NCBI GenBank assembly: GCA_964006375.1
Contig: OZ023263.1
Location: 133,838,454-133,902,453, forward strand
From: Tillus elongatus
Taxonomy: Eukaryota > Arthropoda > Insecta > Coleoptera > Cleridae
Length of the DNA: 64,000 bases
Direction: 5' to 3'
Made by a program: the position numbers and the translations under genes. The notes beneath the pieces were generated by a model. The model saw nothing but the letters and a program-made list of their open reading frames with translations, did no database searches and was not told the DNA's origin. Of the stretch, positions 12,024 through 22,949 are shown in pieces (positions within the stretch are counted from its first letter, which is position 1; each line of letters begins with the position of its first letter).

Positions 12024-12768
12024 GTCTGGACTCAGCAAGTGCGTTGTGGTATCGAATTTTCTTAAAGATATTACCAATCACGGGAAAAATGTATTAAATG
12101 CTTATAAATGTTTTCTTTTAACTTAGAGTACTGAATTTTTGCATAGTACCTATAGTATACGTTTTACGAAACCCGTGTAGTAGATTTGGTTGTCACAGCT
12201 TTTTGTTATTTTCAATAGTAAAAAAAAATTCCCGAAGAAAACTTAATATTTTTCTGGAAAAACTGGTTCCATTTTCCTGGCTAACGAACGTACCTAAGCC
12301 ATTATATCATGCGGGATTTTGTCAAGCATTATATATCACAGCATACAGGACTGCAATTTTCGACGTCTTGTTTCAGAATCCTAGCAGGACAGTGACCTGA
12401 TAAATAACACTTATAAACAGAAGTGTTCAAGAAACTGCCAACGTTGTTCTTCTATGGGTCTGAAAGGATGGCCTACGTGGGGAAGTGCGTAATATTCTCT
12501 CGAGATGACCAAGAATGAGTATGTAATACCATGAAAACAAGATAAAAAATAATTTAACTGCTACCTACCACCTATTCTATAATGGCTGTGATGCACTTCC
12601 GTAGGTACCTGACGGTTTCTACCCGCTCTACTACCGTTGTACACCTCATCCGTCTCATCTTCTGCATATGCAAATACCTAGGTATATCAATGCTTGACAA
12701 AATCCTGTATGCTACACCATTTACCAAAGGAAGCTAAGTACCATATTTCATCAAAAATCGGCCTATTA
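12024..12768 (-). mobile_element. HINE-like copy interrupted by a MITE
   Basis: The 3' terminus (minus) is at about 12024-12062 (GTCTGGACTCAGCAAGTGCG). The right arm follows to 12303 (TTTCCTGGCTAACGAACG) and resumes at 12717-12768 (CCATTTACCAAAGG, TCAAAAATCGGCC). The interruption is the 413-bp MITE at 12304-12716. The (TA)n core and 5' arm are missing; repeat A follows directly. Confidence 0.6.
12304..12716. mobile_element. MITE with about 27-bp inverted repeats
   Basis: The ends share GGATTTTGTCAAGCATT in inverted orientation (12315-12331 and the complement of 12686-12705). The 5-bp word CCATT flanks both sides (12299-12303 and 12717-12721), and removing the insert restores the HINE-like right arm. 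Non-coding. Confidence 0.65.
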
Positions 12769-12769
12769 T

Positions 12770-13515
12770 TACTTCCACATCGTCACAACGTGTGGAAGTA
12801 TGACATCGACGACAAAAAATTCAATTTCGCCTAAACGCCGTAAAAAGTGTCAAAACATAGAAAACGTGATTTGGGAACGAATTTTTTTTTGTCTGTCTGT
12901 TTATAGCTACGATAACTTTAGGATGATATCGTCTTCAAATTTAGTATACAGTTAGCACCTGGCAATCGAACGGTTCGGATCGTTTTTGGGTAAAATCGCT
13001 CCAGGGGGTAGGGGATGAATAGGGGGTGATTTGGTGAAAATTGACATTTTTTCGTTAAAACTCAAGTGAAATAACTTTTATGGTTCGTTTATCAGTAAAC
13101 TTTCAATTTCATCAAACATCTGCTATTATCCGTGCTGTAATTAAATAAGGGGTTGAATGTGTAGAGGTGGAATGTCTGTGACAGAAATATAATTTTTTTT
13201 TGCTAAAACCGTGTATAAATACAAAAACATATAGAAAACTTAATTCTGGAACGAAATTTTTTTTGTCTGTCAGTCGGTCGGTCTGTCGGACTGTATATCT
13301 GTTCTAAATGAAGGGTGATTTGGTCATAATTGACATTTTTTCAATGAAACTCGAGTATAATAACGTTTCAGAAGTTTATGGGTATAGGAATACGAATATT
13401 TTCTTTGTGGTCAAGTCATGGCTCCTACATTTATTCCATGAGAATGTCTTTCCGCAGAGAGTAAATCATCGCACCTATGTGGAAGTTATGATTCAATTCG
13501 CAGCACAATTTTTAC
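12770..13515 (+). repeat. Repeat A copy
   Basis: One of the clearest copies: CTTCCACATCGTCACAACGTG, CGCCGTAAAAAGTGTCAAAAC, GTCTGTCTGT, CGATAACTTTAGGATGATAT, CGGTTCGGATCGTTTTTGGG, AATCGCTCCAGGG, GGGGTGATTTGGTGAAAATT, a second GACAGAAATATAATTTTTTT module, and the AGAAGTTTATGGG end. Two modules, the second shortened. Confidence 0.7.
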
Positions 13516-14470
13516 GTTATTGTTGTGATATTACATATACAAATTAGAATTGTAATTGTGCTAATTCGCGCTCATTGGAATAATTTTGTCAATATTTAAA
13601 AGGCGCAATCGCCACAATACCGAATTTTTTCAAGAAAAATTCGCCAAAACCAACTTATTTTGCTACGCATTTTTCATTTATGCCATACGTAATACCTTAG
13701 AGGCATGGGATATGGGTGTTATACCCGTATTTTCTAGTTCTAATTTTTGGGAGGTGATAACAAAATTTGTTTTTAATTCAAACTTTTTTAAACAAAAATC
13801 AACCAATAACAAGTCGGTCATTTAGGCTTGTTCGGGCAAAATACCTATATTTCTGTTCTATAGTGCTTACCTACTTGGCTACAATTGGTGCAGAGTTTCA
13901 TATTTTTGTTTAAAACACAATAATGATAGTTTTTTGTAAAATTATTTAACATAAGAAACTACCTAAGACCCTAAAATATCCTAATAATGGGAAGTTATAA
14001 AAGCTGTATGAGATCATCATTGCCATGTAAGTACTTGAGCTATACAAATACAATGCTATGTTGTCATATCTAAATTCATAGGTAAGATACTATATATGTG
14101 ACACAGAGTGGCCATGCTCACAGCTCACATGTAGAATTTTTGATATGAAATCTTTGATCTGTATATATCAGCGGATGAACATTCCTTTTCTTTTTTGACA
14201 TTAATATCCACACTTGATTATTAACAAAAATGGTATGTACAGTAATATTTCAAACTTGAAAATAAAGTTAAAATGATTTGTGTCTATCTACAACCTGTTG
14301 TATTGGTAAATGCGAAATTTTTACTAAAAGTGATGAATTCAAGTGCTTAAAATGTTTTTATTTTGAATTTTAGAGCAGCTGAGTTTTTGACATTTTTTAT
14401 TGGGACTAACATTTCTTCAAAACATGGAAAATTATATGTGGTGCTCCAATAGACAAAACATAGATTTGTA
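13516..14470. other. No gene seen
   Basis: AT-rich sequence. The open frame at 13586-13825 has no recognised domain and is probably chance. Confidence 0.4.
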
Positions 14471-14477
14471 CAAAAAC

Positions 14478-14855
14478 AGCGACCGAGAGGTCGCACTGCG
14501 ATACATCTTACACTGTTATGCAAGCAGCGTATATTTAGCCAAGTTGCTTTACGTGTCATTTGATTGTTACTAGTATAAAACATTCGCAAGCTCTATTAAT
14601 AAGGCATGTGATTCTAAAGATCGTCAGAATGCATGTAGCCTTACATACATTGTTCTATGTATCGGAAAATGAACGTGACGGAGCCAGCGGTTTGTTGCGT
14701 TAGGACTGTTGAGAGAACCTAATTTTTAGTCACAGCCGAGAGGTCGGTACTGCGACACATCTTACAATGTTCTAGAAGGAAGACTACATGTCGTCGAGTT
14801 ACTTTACATTATTTTTGATTGTCATTAGTATAGCAGACTGGCAAGTTCTAAGGGC
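14478..14855 (+). repeat. Diverged tandem duplication with a GNRA-type hairpin
   Basis: Two related blocks of about 115 bp, at 14478-14592 and 14733-14851, share CCGAGAGGTCG, CTGCGAYACATCTTACA, GTTRCTTTAC and TTGATTGTYA in order. The first has a perfect GCGACC-GAGA-GGTCGC hairpin. No open frame is shared by both copies. Confidence 0.55.
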
Positions 14856-15500
14856 CAAACCGGCCTGTGTTTTAATGGCGGACAGAATGTATCTTATCTT
14901 GTGTCTTTATATTTATATATTTTATTATAATGGTAATAGCTGCCTAGTAGCTACTAGTCTTCTACACAAGTGGTTGTTTAAATAATTATTGGGATTAAGA
15001 TATTTATAAAAACATATACATATTAGGTACTGCAATATTTCTGATCGTAATAAAAGGAAATGAAAAATAAATTCAGTCTGTTGCGTTTTCAGAATTTGTA
15101 ATATATACGGTAGCAAAAAAGTCTTAAATATTGGCTGGGCCAATTACGAGTAATTTCCTTTTGTTTATGAAATAGGACATTTCGGGTTTGGTGGGGATAT
15201 TTTATTGTACGTGGGTATACATGGTGTTTTACGATAATGATCAACATTTTTATTTCACATTTTACATTGTATCTAGCTACCAAAGTGGCATATCTATGGC
15301 GAAGAAAAATTTGTTAAGCAGTAACCCATTTATTTACAAGGAAAACAAATCTGGCACGAAGAGAAAGTAACAACAACAGGAAAGTTTACCACAAGAGATG
15401 ACCAAAATGTCTGCCATTGTTGGCTAAACAATAAGCAAGTATATCTGGAATACCTTAATAACATCCCGCAAGGTGTCTGGATAAACTTTTTGCATTTTAA
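14856..15500. other. No gene seen
   Basis: AT-rich. The part from about 15380 may be the decayed N-terminal half of the gag gene that becomes readable at 15520, but I could not align it to a frame. Confidence 0.35.
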
Positions 15501-15519
15501 CAGAAATGTGAGCAAATAG

Positions 15520-15940
15520 GGCGAAACTCTCCAGCAGTTTGAAGCCGACGTTGCTAAACTAACACGATCAGCTTACCCCACGGCCCCGGTGTTGAACTAC
15601 CTGTCGTTGCAAGCATTCATTGACGGCATCAAAGGTACTGAAACCCAACAGGTGCTGACACAACAGGAGGGGAGACACAAAAACCTGAACGATGCTTTGG
15701 CACATTCACTAATCTTTGAAGTTGTCAAGCAAGCTTCTAAAGGCAATGTGAGTGTTAGCAGCCCCCAAGTTCCAGAAGAGGAAAATAAAACAGATTTATC
15801 CAAGGGTGTGCAGAGTCTGGAGAAACTAGTAGAACAGATGAAGCCCACGCCTCATAAGGCAAGCTCATCATGTAAGTTCCACACGCCGCTGTAACTGTGG
15901 CAAGGTGGGGCACATAAGTAGCGCATGCCGGGCTCCAAGA
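15520..15940 (+). pseudogene. gag: Gypsy gag fragment with zinc knuckle
   Basis: The frame from 15520 runs through GETLQQFEADVAKL and FIDGIKGTETQ, the C-terminal capsid pattern of Ty3/gypsy Gag, to a stop at about 15892. The nucleocapsid zinc knuckle (GKVGHISSACRAP) follows in a shifted frame at about 15890-15935. One cysteine spacing is shortened (CNC instead of CxxC), consistent with a small deletion that also caused the shift. The N-terminal part is missing or unreadable. Structural role only: particle assembly and RNA binding in the original element. Confidence 0.65.
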
Positions 15941-15986
15941 TCATTATCAACCAATGTACAGGAAAACTAAATGCATCTAGCCTTAT

Positions 15987-16559
15987 GTGGCGAGAGCTGG
16001 CTGCCCACCACAATGCTCCGAAGTCGACAACTATTTCACTGGTCCACGATTCCAGCTACACATCGTCGTAAATGGATACATCAGTAACAAGAAGGCTCAA
16101 ATTGTTGTAGACACCGGTGCATTCAGAACGATTATCCGTAGTGATATGGGACCGAGATGGCGGATAAGAGATCCAAAAAGAGTCTATAAAGTGAAGCTGG
16201 TGGGGAAGAGACTCATGTATTTGGTGAGACGGAAGTCAAGCTACAAATTGGAGTTTGGAAGACTAAACAGCGAGTTATTGTTGCCGCCGTATCAGACCCT
16301 GATACTTGGCCTAGATGATCTACAAGGTCATGGTGTCAAGTTAGATCTCGGTAACAATGTGTTCAATATCGGTGATGAAGAAGTAGTTATGTCGTCTGTC
16401 AATAACCTTGCAGTTCGGAAAGTCACGGCCAAAAAATATGTGATTGTGAGAGTCCAGAGTATTGCCCGAGTGAAAATAGTTGAAGATGTTTCGGGACAAG
16501 CGGTGGTCATTATAGAACCAGAAGACAATGATCTCTCAAGAAAGCTCTACAGTGCGTAA
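15987..16559 (+). pseudogene. Gypsy aspartic protease region
   Basis: The 190-codon open frame carries the retropepsin active site VVDTGAFRTII near residue 40 (residues D-T-G intact) and a later LILGLDDL, matching the family pattern of a hydrophobic strand before the C-terminal flap. The catalytic triad is intact, but the surrounding gag and pol frames are broken, so no functional polyprotein is expected. The start codon at 15987 is arbitrary because pol is normally translated as a fusion. Confidence 0.7.
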
Positions 16560-16711
16560 AACTCTCGCTCAAGCAAAAGAACTGGCAGCTGCCAGAATAC
16601 CAAACTTTGAAAGCTTTGATGAGAAGATTCCCAAAGGCTCCGAAATCGGGAAATTCTCGCCAGTAACCATAATACGGCATTGCCACGACCAAGGAGAACC
16701 AGCCTCGTCCA
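16560..16711 (+). pseudogene. Gypsy pol linker, left part, cut by the MULE
   Basis: The frame with AQAKELAAARIPNF continues to the MULE insertion point at 16712-16720. The sequence on the other side of the MULE (18786 on) continues the same frame, so these are two halves of one segment between protease and reverse transcriptase. Confidence 0.6.
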
Positions 16712-16720
16712 TCCCGGGTG

Positions 16721-18776
16721 GCATATTCGTATCTAGCGTACCGTATTGCAACTCGAATGCTTCCGGATATGACCGATTGCATCGAGTAAATTATGCGTGC
16801 TAACGTATTTTACAAGTGTCGGGGGTGTCGTAAACAGTGCTCGATATCTCAAGTTGTTAAAATGGCTAATAATTTACCAATGCCACTAGCAACTGTGACG
16901 TTCAGTCTCATAAGCTTTATTTTTTTGCAACGCACTCAGCTGCAGGGGGTATACCAGTGGGTTGCATAATTTCCACATCCCAAAAACAAGATGTATTTTC
17001 AGCTGGAGTTAATAATTTAATAGAAATAATGCCGAAAATTAACCCGTCCGTCATTATTACGGATGACGATTTAGTGGAACGCAATGTTTAAAAAAAATAT
17101 TGGCCGAAATCAAGAATTCTGCTCTGTACTTTCCATGCACTAAAATCGGTGTGGAAATGATTAACGATGTCAAAAAACAATATACGAAAAGAAGATAGGC
17201 AAACACTTTATGCCATGTTTCGTAAAATTTTAATGTCAATTAATAAAGATGAACTAGATGAAAATCTAAAAGCATTTGAAAAATTCAAACAATATCCCCA
17301 ATATCAAAAGTACATTAATGAAAAACTAGAAAAAATCGATATGTGGTGCCTGTATTATATAAAACACTTGATAACAAGAGGCTACTGTACTACAAATAAC
17401 TATATAGAAGTTATGTTTCGTTTATTTAAAGATATCCCATTGGAGCGCACCAAAGCATACAATTTACCCCAACTCACAGATTTTGTTATCACTGACTTTG
17501 AAAATTACTATAAACAACGGATCTTAGATGTATTTAATAAAGTTACTAAGTCTACATTAAGGCGTTTATGTCCAGATCAAAAAGATGTTACTCATAGACA
17601 GATTTGCGACTTGGGTGATATGCAATTCAGTGTTTGCTGCAAATCAAGTGATATGAAATATTTTGTGGACATGAAAATAAACGTATGTTCTTGCCCTCAA
17701 GGTGAAAGTAGCAAACTTTGTAAGCACCAGTCTGCAATAATAATCAATTATAATGTAAGGGAAGTCTGTAATACACTAACATTAATTAGCCGAAATAATT
17801 TATACCAAATCGCCACAGGTAATAAAGCAGCAGACGAGTTGTTTTTACCGTTAATTGTAAAACATGCATCTGTATCGGAAAATATAAATAAACAGTGTAC
17901 AAAAGGCAAAAGTGTTGGTGCTGAAAGTTTAAACGACATGAGTAGTTCTTCAGACGATGCTCTCGAAGTTAATGATTTATTCAGAGGAAGCCTAGGAATT
18001 AATATAACTGCAAGGCAGGAAGCTACAAAGAAGAAATGGGACCAATTTGTAAATCTTCTTAGGGATACAGTAAAAAAATATCGATGATGATCCAGAAGGT
18101 TATATACCGGCTGTTGAAGTTTGTCTAAATTCATATAATAAAAATATTAATTCCGCATCAACGTTAATGAGTTCCCTAGACCACGCATTTAAGCCAAATA
18201 ATGCTTCCTACGTGAAATCGACAAAACAAAAATATGTACAAAGGGGAAGAAGATATCAGTGCAACCCACTTCTATTGCAAGAAGGAAAGTCCAATCTTGT
18301 GGACGTCGAAAAGTACAAAGTGGAAAAAAAGTTTCATCTTTCACAAAAAAGAGATTGAAGGCCCCTTATCGTTTGCAGGCGTGAGTTGATAGTGGCGACA
18401 ATAAGTTTGCAAAATAGAGAGAGTTGGACATTTGTTTTTTAAATGTTTTTTTTTCTTTAATGTCCTTTTGTGATGTTCTCTCCTTATTTTTAAATAATAT
18501 ATTTATTTTGCCTAGTACCTAATACATACCTATTGTCATATATGGCTGTATAATCTATATTTATTCACCTATATGTATCATTAGTGCGTTATGTTAAATT
18601 AAACGATTAGTTGAATGTAACACGTAAAAGAACATTAACACAAACGTACCATTCTGTAACCATCTTTGCAATATCGGGCGTTATTTACATAACAGCAAAT
18701 GCGTTCGCGCGCGCGGTGTACTATTAGTGATCGGGAATATATGAATTGCAATACGGTTCGCTAGATACGAATATGC
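16721..18776 (+). mobile_element. MULE (Mutator-like) transposon, 2056 bp
   Basis: Terminal inverted repeats begin GCATATTCGTATCTAGCG; the right end at 18776 is the inverted copy, and about 40 bp align. A perfect 9-bp target duplication TCCCGGGTG is present at 16712-16720 and 18777-18785, typical of Mutator-like elements. The internal transposase has a MULE core and a SWIM zinc finger but is interrupted, and its N-terminal half is missing. Confidence 0.85.
16930..18430 (+). pseudogene. MULE transposase with SWIM zinc finger (broken)
   Basis: DDE transposase of the MULE family. Readable parts in order: GGIPVGCIIS with the downstream VIITDD acidic motif (about 16945-17090), then after a frame change LCTFHALKSVWK (about 17133), an in-frame TGA, and the long open frame 17167-18087. 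That frame contains the NNYIEVMF acidic region and the SWIM zinc finger CSCPQGESSKLCKHQ at about residues 174-188 (CxC...CxH). A C-terminal QPTSIARRK block lies in another frame at about 18265. The expected first catalytic Asp was not found, so the N-terminal half is deleted. Not functional. Confidence 0.75.
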
Positions 18777-18785
18777 TCCCGGGTG

Positions 18786-18992
18786 AACCACTTCCAGAAC
18801 ATCTCGGTGACGTCTTATCAGAAGATAGTGGAAACATTTCTCCACTACAGAAGCAGTCAGTGGCTAAATTGCTGTCAAAATATCGCAACGTTTTCCTAAC
18901 CGGCAAGAACGATATTGGAAGAACAAACCTAGTACGCCATTGCATTAATACTGGGACCTCCGTATCAAACAGGCAACCACCGAGAAGAGTAC
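18786..18992 (+). pseudogene. Gypsy reverse transcriptase N-terminus, cut by the foldback element
   Basis: The frame after the MULE reads PLPEHLGDVL, LLSKYRNVFL, GRTNLVRHCINTG and RQPPRRVP, the N-terminal lead-in of gypsy reverse transcriptases. It stops at the foldback insertion (18993). The frame resumes at 22127 with the residues expected next, supporting a single original gene. Confidence 0.75.
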
Positions 18993-19024
18993 CAGTAGGT
19001 ATAGATGAGCGGTTCTGGGCACAC

Positions 19025-19170
19025 CGCCAGCACTGCACATGCGCGCAGTGACGTCCTAGTGACGTCACTGGATGGGGAGCCAATAGGGGACAAACCTGAG
19101 ATGACGTAATCTAAGATGGCGATCAAGATGGCCGACCGGAAGTGAAAAACGCGGGAAATTTAAATTTTTA
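19025..19170. promoter_or_regulatory. Promoter-like site cluster in the left foldback arm
   Basis: Within about 130 bp lie two CRE-type sites (TGACGTC at 19049, TGACGTCA at 19060), a CCAAT box (19080), TGACGTAA (19102), two AAGATGGC/YY1-type sites (19113, 19125), an ETS site CCGGAAGTG (19135) and an E2F-like GCGGGAAA (19150). The right arm repeats the set in inverted order between about 21950 and 22080. Families are assigned by consensus only. There is no TATA box. Confidence 0.5.
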
Positions 19171-19244
19171 AGCGACAGGTGGCACCACACGTTAATGTAA
19201 GAAGGTCCTCCACTTTGATTTTTCGTCATGTGACGTACGTAAAT

Positions 19245-19900
19245 ATGGCGGTTTGCGCATGCTCTCTCTATGAGTTTTTAAGTGAGTGCCCACGTGTTTG
19301 GTGTCATGTTACTCGTCGTGACAAGTGGAATTCAAATATGACATTTGCGCATGCGCAAACCCAACTTTGTTAATAGTAGACGTAGAGGTATAGTGTTTGG
19401 TATCATGGCAATCGTCTCGATGAGTGGAATTCAAATATCATATTTGCGCATGCGCAAACCCAACTTTGTTAATAGTAGACGTAGATGAATAGTGTTTAAT
19501 GTCATGTTACTCGTCTCGATGTGTAGAATTTAAATACGGTGGTTTGCGCATGCGCAAACCAACTTTGTTATTAAGCGGTGTAGAGGTATAGTGTTTGATG
19601 TCATGTTACTCGTCTCAACGAGTGGAATTCAAATATGGCAGTTTGCGCTTGCCCAAACCAAATTTTTTGGTTCTTAAGTCAACCTTTACGTGTTTTGTGT
19701 CATCTTAATTGTCTTGATGAGTAAAATTCAAAAATAGTATACACGCATGCGCAGACCAACTTTTTTAGTTTTTGAGTTAATCCCCACGTGTTTGGTATCA
19801 TGTTAATCATCTTGATGAGTAGAATTCAAGTATGACAGTTTACACATGCGCAGACCACATTTTTTTAGTTTTTAAGTTAACCCTACGTGTTTGGTGTTAT
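19245..19900. repeat. Tandem 99-bp units with NRF1-type palindromes, left arm
   Basis: TTTGCGCATGCGCAAAC-type palindromes recur at about 19252, 19344, 19443, 19543, 19642, 19741 and 19841, spaced 92-100 bp. Each is followed by AACTTTGTTA or AACTTTTTTAG, a GTGTTTGGTGTCATGTTA segment and GATGAGTGGAATTCAAATA. Outer units are intact palindromes and inner units are decayed. Some units have CACGTG in place of the central spacer. Confidence 0.8.
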
Positions 19901-20189
19901 GTTGATCGTCTTGATGAGTAGAAGCCAAATTTGGCAACACGGTGCCTGTCTTGATGAAATCGAAGTAAACAAACATCGGATGTTTGCGGTTTTGCAAGTC
20001 TGAGCACTCTAGGAATAGAAAATGCTGGTAAACTCTACATGATATAAAAAAGGCAGACCGTTTTATCGAATTTGTGCTTATACCATATAAAAAACCATGT
20101 AAAATAGACAAATATAAGCAAAATAACAAGTAACTTAATGTATTTTAGGTACACATGTTAAAGAGCTATGCAGTTACTGTGCTTTTTGA

Positions 20190-20885
20190 AACGTATTAAT
20201 GTCCAGAACATTTAATCATAATTGCAGTTGAAACATTATTATGGAGAGAATCATAAGTGATCGCAATAGATTTTTAAAGTTTACACATAAGCCAAACAGA
20301 AAAATACAACCAACGATAGTACTTGAAGAGGGGGGAAGAGGGCAGCGAAACCTATTTAACAACAAACCATGCAGCAATAAGGTCAGTTCAAATTTAAATG
20401 TTGAAGATACTCGGCATACATAATTATAATTGTATCAACATGATGTACGATGATAGTAATGATTCTGGAGTCACAGATGCAAAACATAAGAGAAAACGGT
20501 ATGATATAGATGAAAATGATGGTCCTGAGATCATCAGACCTGCTACTAACGATGTTTGTGAGAATTGTTATTGGGGTCAAATTGATGCAGCTCTGCGGCA
20601 AAACATTAGTGAGATTAAGCGAGAAAGTAGAATGCTGCTAGAAACAAGGTATACAATTACTCCAGCTCTAAGTGTTACAATTGGTATATCAAAAGCGGCT
20701 GGGGTGATTCCAATAATTTAAATTGTAAATACAAGCCTATATCCACCAAGTCCAAATATAGCAATCTCATCTAGCTCATGGGAATGGGATTATTTTATTT
20801 CAACACTGACAAAAGCAGCTGAAGAGTACTTAACCAAAGGTAGTAAGATCGAACCTGAAAATATTGAAGTATGCATCGTCAAACC
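20190..20885 (+). other. Unrecognised internal segment of the foldback element
   Basis: Single-copy sequence between the arms. It has two open stretches on the plus strand: 20241-20423, which is lysine/arginine-rich, and 20398-20721, which contains CENCYWGQIDAALRQNISEIKRE, a charged helix-prone segment. A third open stretch (WEWDYFISTLTKAAEEYLTKG) lies at about 20790-20850. I recognise no family. The pattern could be exons of a captured gene or a decayed element-specific protein. Confidence 0.35.
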
Positions 20886-21164
20886 AAAAAAAAGTTACAT
20901 GTTATTTTCCTTATATTTGTTTTTTTACATGGTTTTTTTATGGGATATAAGCACAAATTCGACAAAACTGTCGGCCTTTTTTTATCATCTAGCGTTTGGA
21001 AACATTTTCTATTCCGAGCGTGCTTAGACTTGTAAAACCGCAAACATCCGGTGTTTGTTTACTTCGATTGCATCAAGACGACACCATGTTGCCAAATTTG
21101 GCTTCTACTCATCAAGACAATTAACATAACACCAAACACGTGGGGGTTAACTAAAAAACTAAAA

Positions 21165-21860
21165 AATGTGGTCTGCGCTTGCGTAAACTGTCATATTTGA
21201 ATTCTACTCATCAAGACGATTAACATGATACCAAACACTTAAGGGTTAACTTAAAAACTAAACAAAAGTTGGTCTGAGCATCAAGACGATTAACATGACA
21301 CCAAACATGTGAAGGTTAACTTAAGAACTAAAAAATTTGGTTTGCGCATGCGCAAACAGTCATATTTGAATTCCACTCGTTGAGACGAGTAACATGACAC
21401 CAAACACTATACATCTACACCGCTTAATAACGAAGTTGGTTTGCGCATGCGCAAACCGTTGTATTTAAATTCTACCCATCGAGACGAGTTACATGACACC
21501 AAAAACTATACCTCTACGTCTACTATTAACAAAGTTAGGTTTGCGCAGGCGCAAATGTCATATTTGAGTTTCACTCATCGAGACGATTACCATGATACCA
21601 AACACTATACCTCTACGTCTACTATTAACAAAGTTGGGTTTGCGCATGCGCAAATGTCATATTTGAATTTCACTCATCGAGACGATTACAATGATACCAA
21701 ACACTATACCTCTACGTCTACTATTAACAAAGGTGGGTTTGCGCATGCGCAAATGTCATATTTGAATTGCACTCATAAAGACGAGTAACATGAGACCAAA
21801 CACGTGGGCACTCACTTAAAAACTAACAAAGTTGGGTTTGTGCATGCGCAAACCGCCATC
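21165..21860. repeat. Tandem 99-bp units with NRF1-type palindromes, right arm
   Basis: Inverted counterpart of the left-arm array. Palindromes lie at about 21341, 21440, 21539, 21639, 21737 and 21837, with decayed units nearer the centre at about 21177. The open frame 21441-21788 is only the translation of these units, with the peptide repeating every 33 residues because 99 is divisible by three. Confidence 0.8.
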
Positions 21861-22126
21861 TTTGCGTACGTCACATTACCAAAAATCAAAATGGCGGATC
21901 CTCTCACATTGACAGGTGGTGCAACCTGTCGCTTAAAAATTTAAATTTCCCGCGTTTTTCACTTCCGGTCATCCAGCTTAGCCGCCATCTTGGATTACGT
22001 CATCTCGGGTTTGTCCCCTATTGGCTACGCGTCCAGTGACGTCACTGCAACGTCACTATGATGTCACTGCGCGCATGCGCAGTGCTGGCGGTGGACCCAG
22101 AACCGCTCATCTATACCTACTGGTAC

Positions 22127-22800
22127 CATTGGCAAAATAGCACGAAGTTGACACCATGCAAAGGAAATGGAGCAGGCACGAGTTATAGAACCGCCCCAAA
22201 GCCTTTGGGGCTCTCCAGTAGTGTTAGTTAAAAAGAAAGATGGCTCCACGAGGTTTTGTGTAGATTATCGCCGGTTGAATGATGTCACTAAGAAAGACAG
22301 CTATCCACTTTCCAGAATTGACGATACACTTGATACACTGGCAGGCGCAAGATGTTTTTCAACATTGGACTTGAAAAGTGGCTACTGGCAAGTCGTGATT
22401 GAACCAAGACAAAAAAAGATTGTGTTTACCACTGGTAGTAGACTGTGGCAGTTCAACGTCATACCGTTTGGTTTGTGTAATGGTCCAGCCACGTTTGGGC
22501 CTCAATGGAGACGGTTCTAAGACGTCTACATTGGAAGACCTGCCTCGTGTACCTAGATGACGTCACTATCTTAGGAAAGTTGTTCGAAGATCACATAAAG
22601 AATGTCTAACAAGTATTTAAGAAACTACAGGGAGCCAATTTGAAATTGAATCCGCATAAAAGCTGTATTTTTCAAAAAGCACATGGTCACATTATAATCC
22701 TAGATGGAGTCAAACCCGACGCAGAAAAGACAGACTATATTATGAGCTGGGGCATTCCAATAGATATACATCTGCTACGAAGTTTTCTAGGCTCTGCACG
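22127..22800 (+). pseudogene. Gypsy reverse transcriptase core (broken)
   Basis: Reads [26 protein letters not shown], the [13 protein letters not shown] block (first catalytic Asp in TLDLKSGY) and [15 protein letters not shown], then after a frame change LVYLDDVTILG near 22548-22580 with the YLDD active site present. Later NLKLNPHK and the FLGS connection follow. Several stops and frameshifts occur after 22518. It would have copied the element RNA to DNA in cytoplasmic particles; this copy cannot. Confidence 0.8.
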
Positions 22801-22949
22801 TATTACCGCTGTTTTGTAAAGGGGTTTGGTCACCTCGCCAAACTCTTGCATAAACTGACAGAAGAAAAGACACGCTCCATGTGAACCAATGATTGCCAAA
22901 AAGCATTCGAAACACTAAAACAGGCTGTTTGTTTATCCACGATTCTGAC

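Larger units (their letters stand above)
18993..22122. mobile_element. Foldback transposon, 3130 bp, arms about 1.15 kb
   Basis: Long terminal inverted repeats: the left end CAGTAGGTATAGATGAGCGG is matched, inverted, at the right end (22103-22122), and homology continues inward to about 20150 on the left and 20890 on the right. A GTAC duplication (18989-18992 and 22123-22126) flanks it, and removing it restores the gypsy reverse transcriptase frame. The arms contain a regulatory-looking block and about seven 99-bp tandem units each. No transposase was recognised, so it is probably non-autonomous. Superfamily undetermined; the 4-bp duplication and CAG terminus do not decide it. Confidence 0.85.

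Noticed and set aside
13586..13825. 79-codon frame rich in Phe and Asn as a gene
   Set aside because: AT-rich chance frame without domain, homologue in the window, or splice context.
21441..21788. 115-codon frame with a repeating 33-residue peptide as a repeat protein
   Set aside because: It is the translation of the 99-bp non-coding units of the foldback arm.
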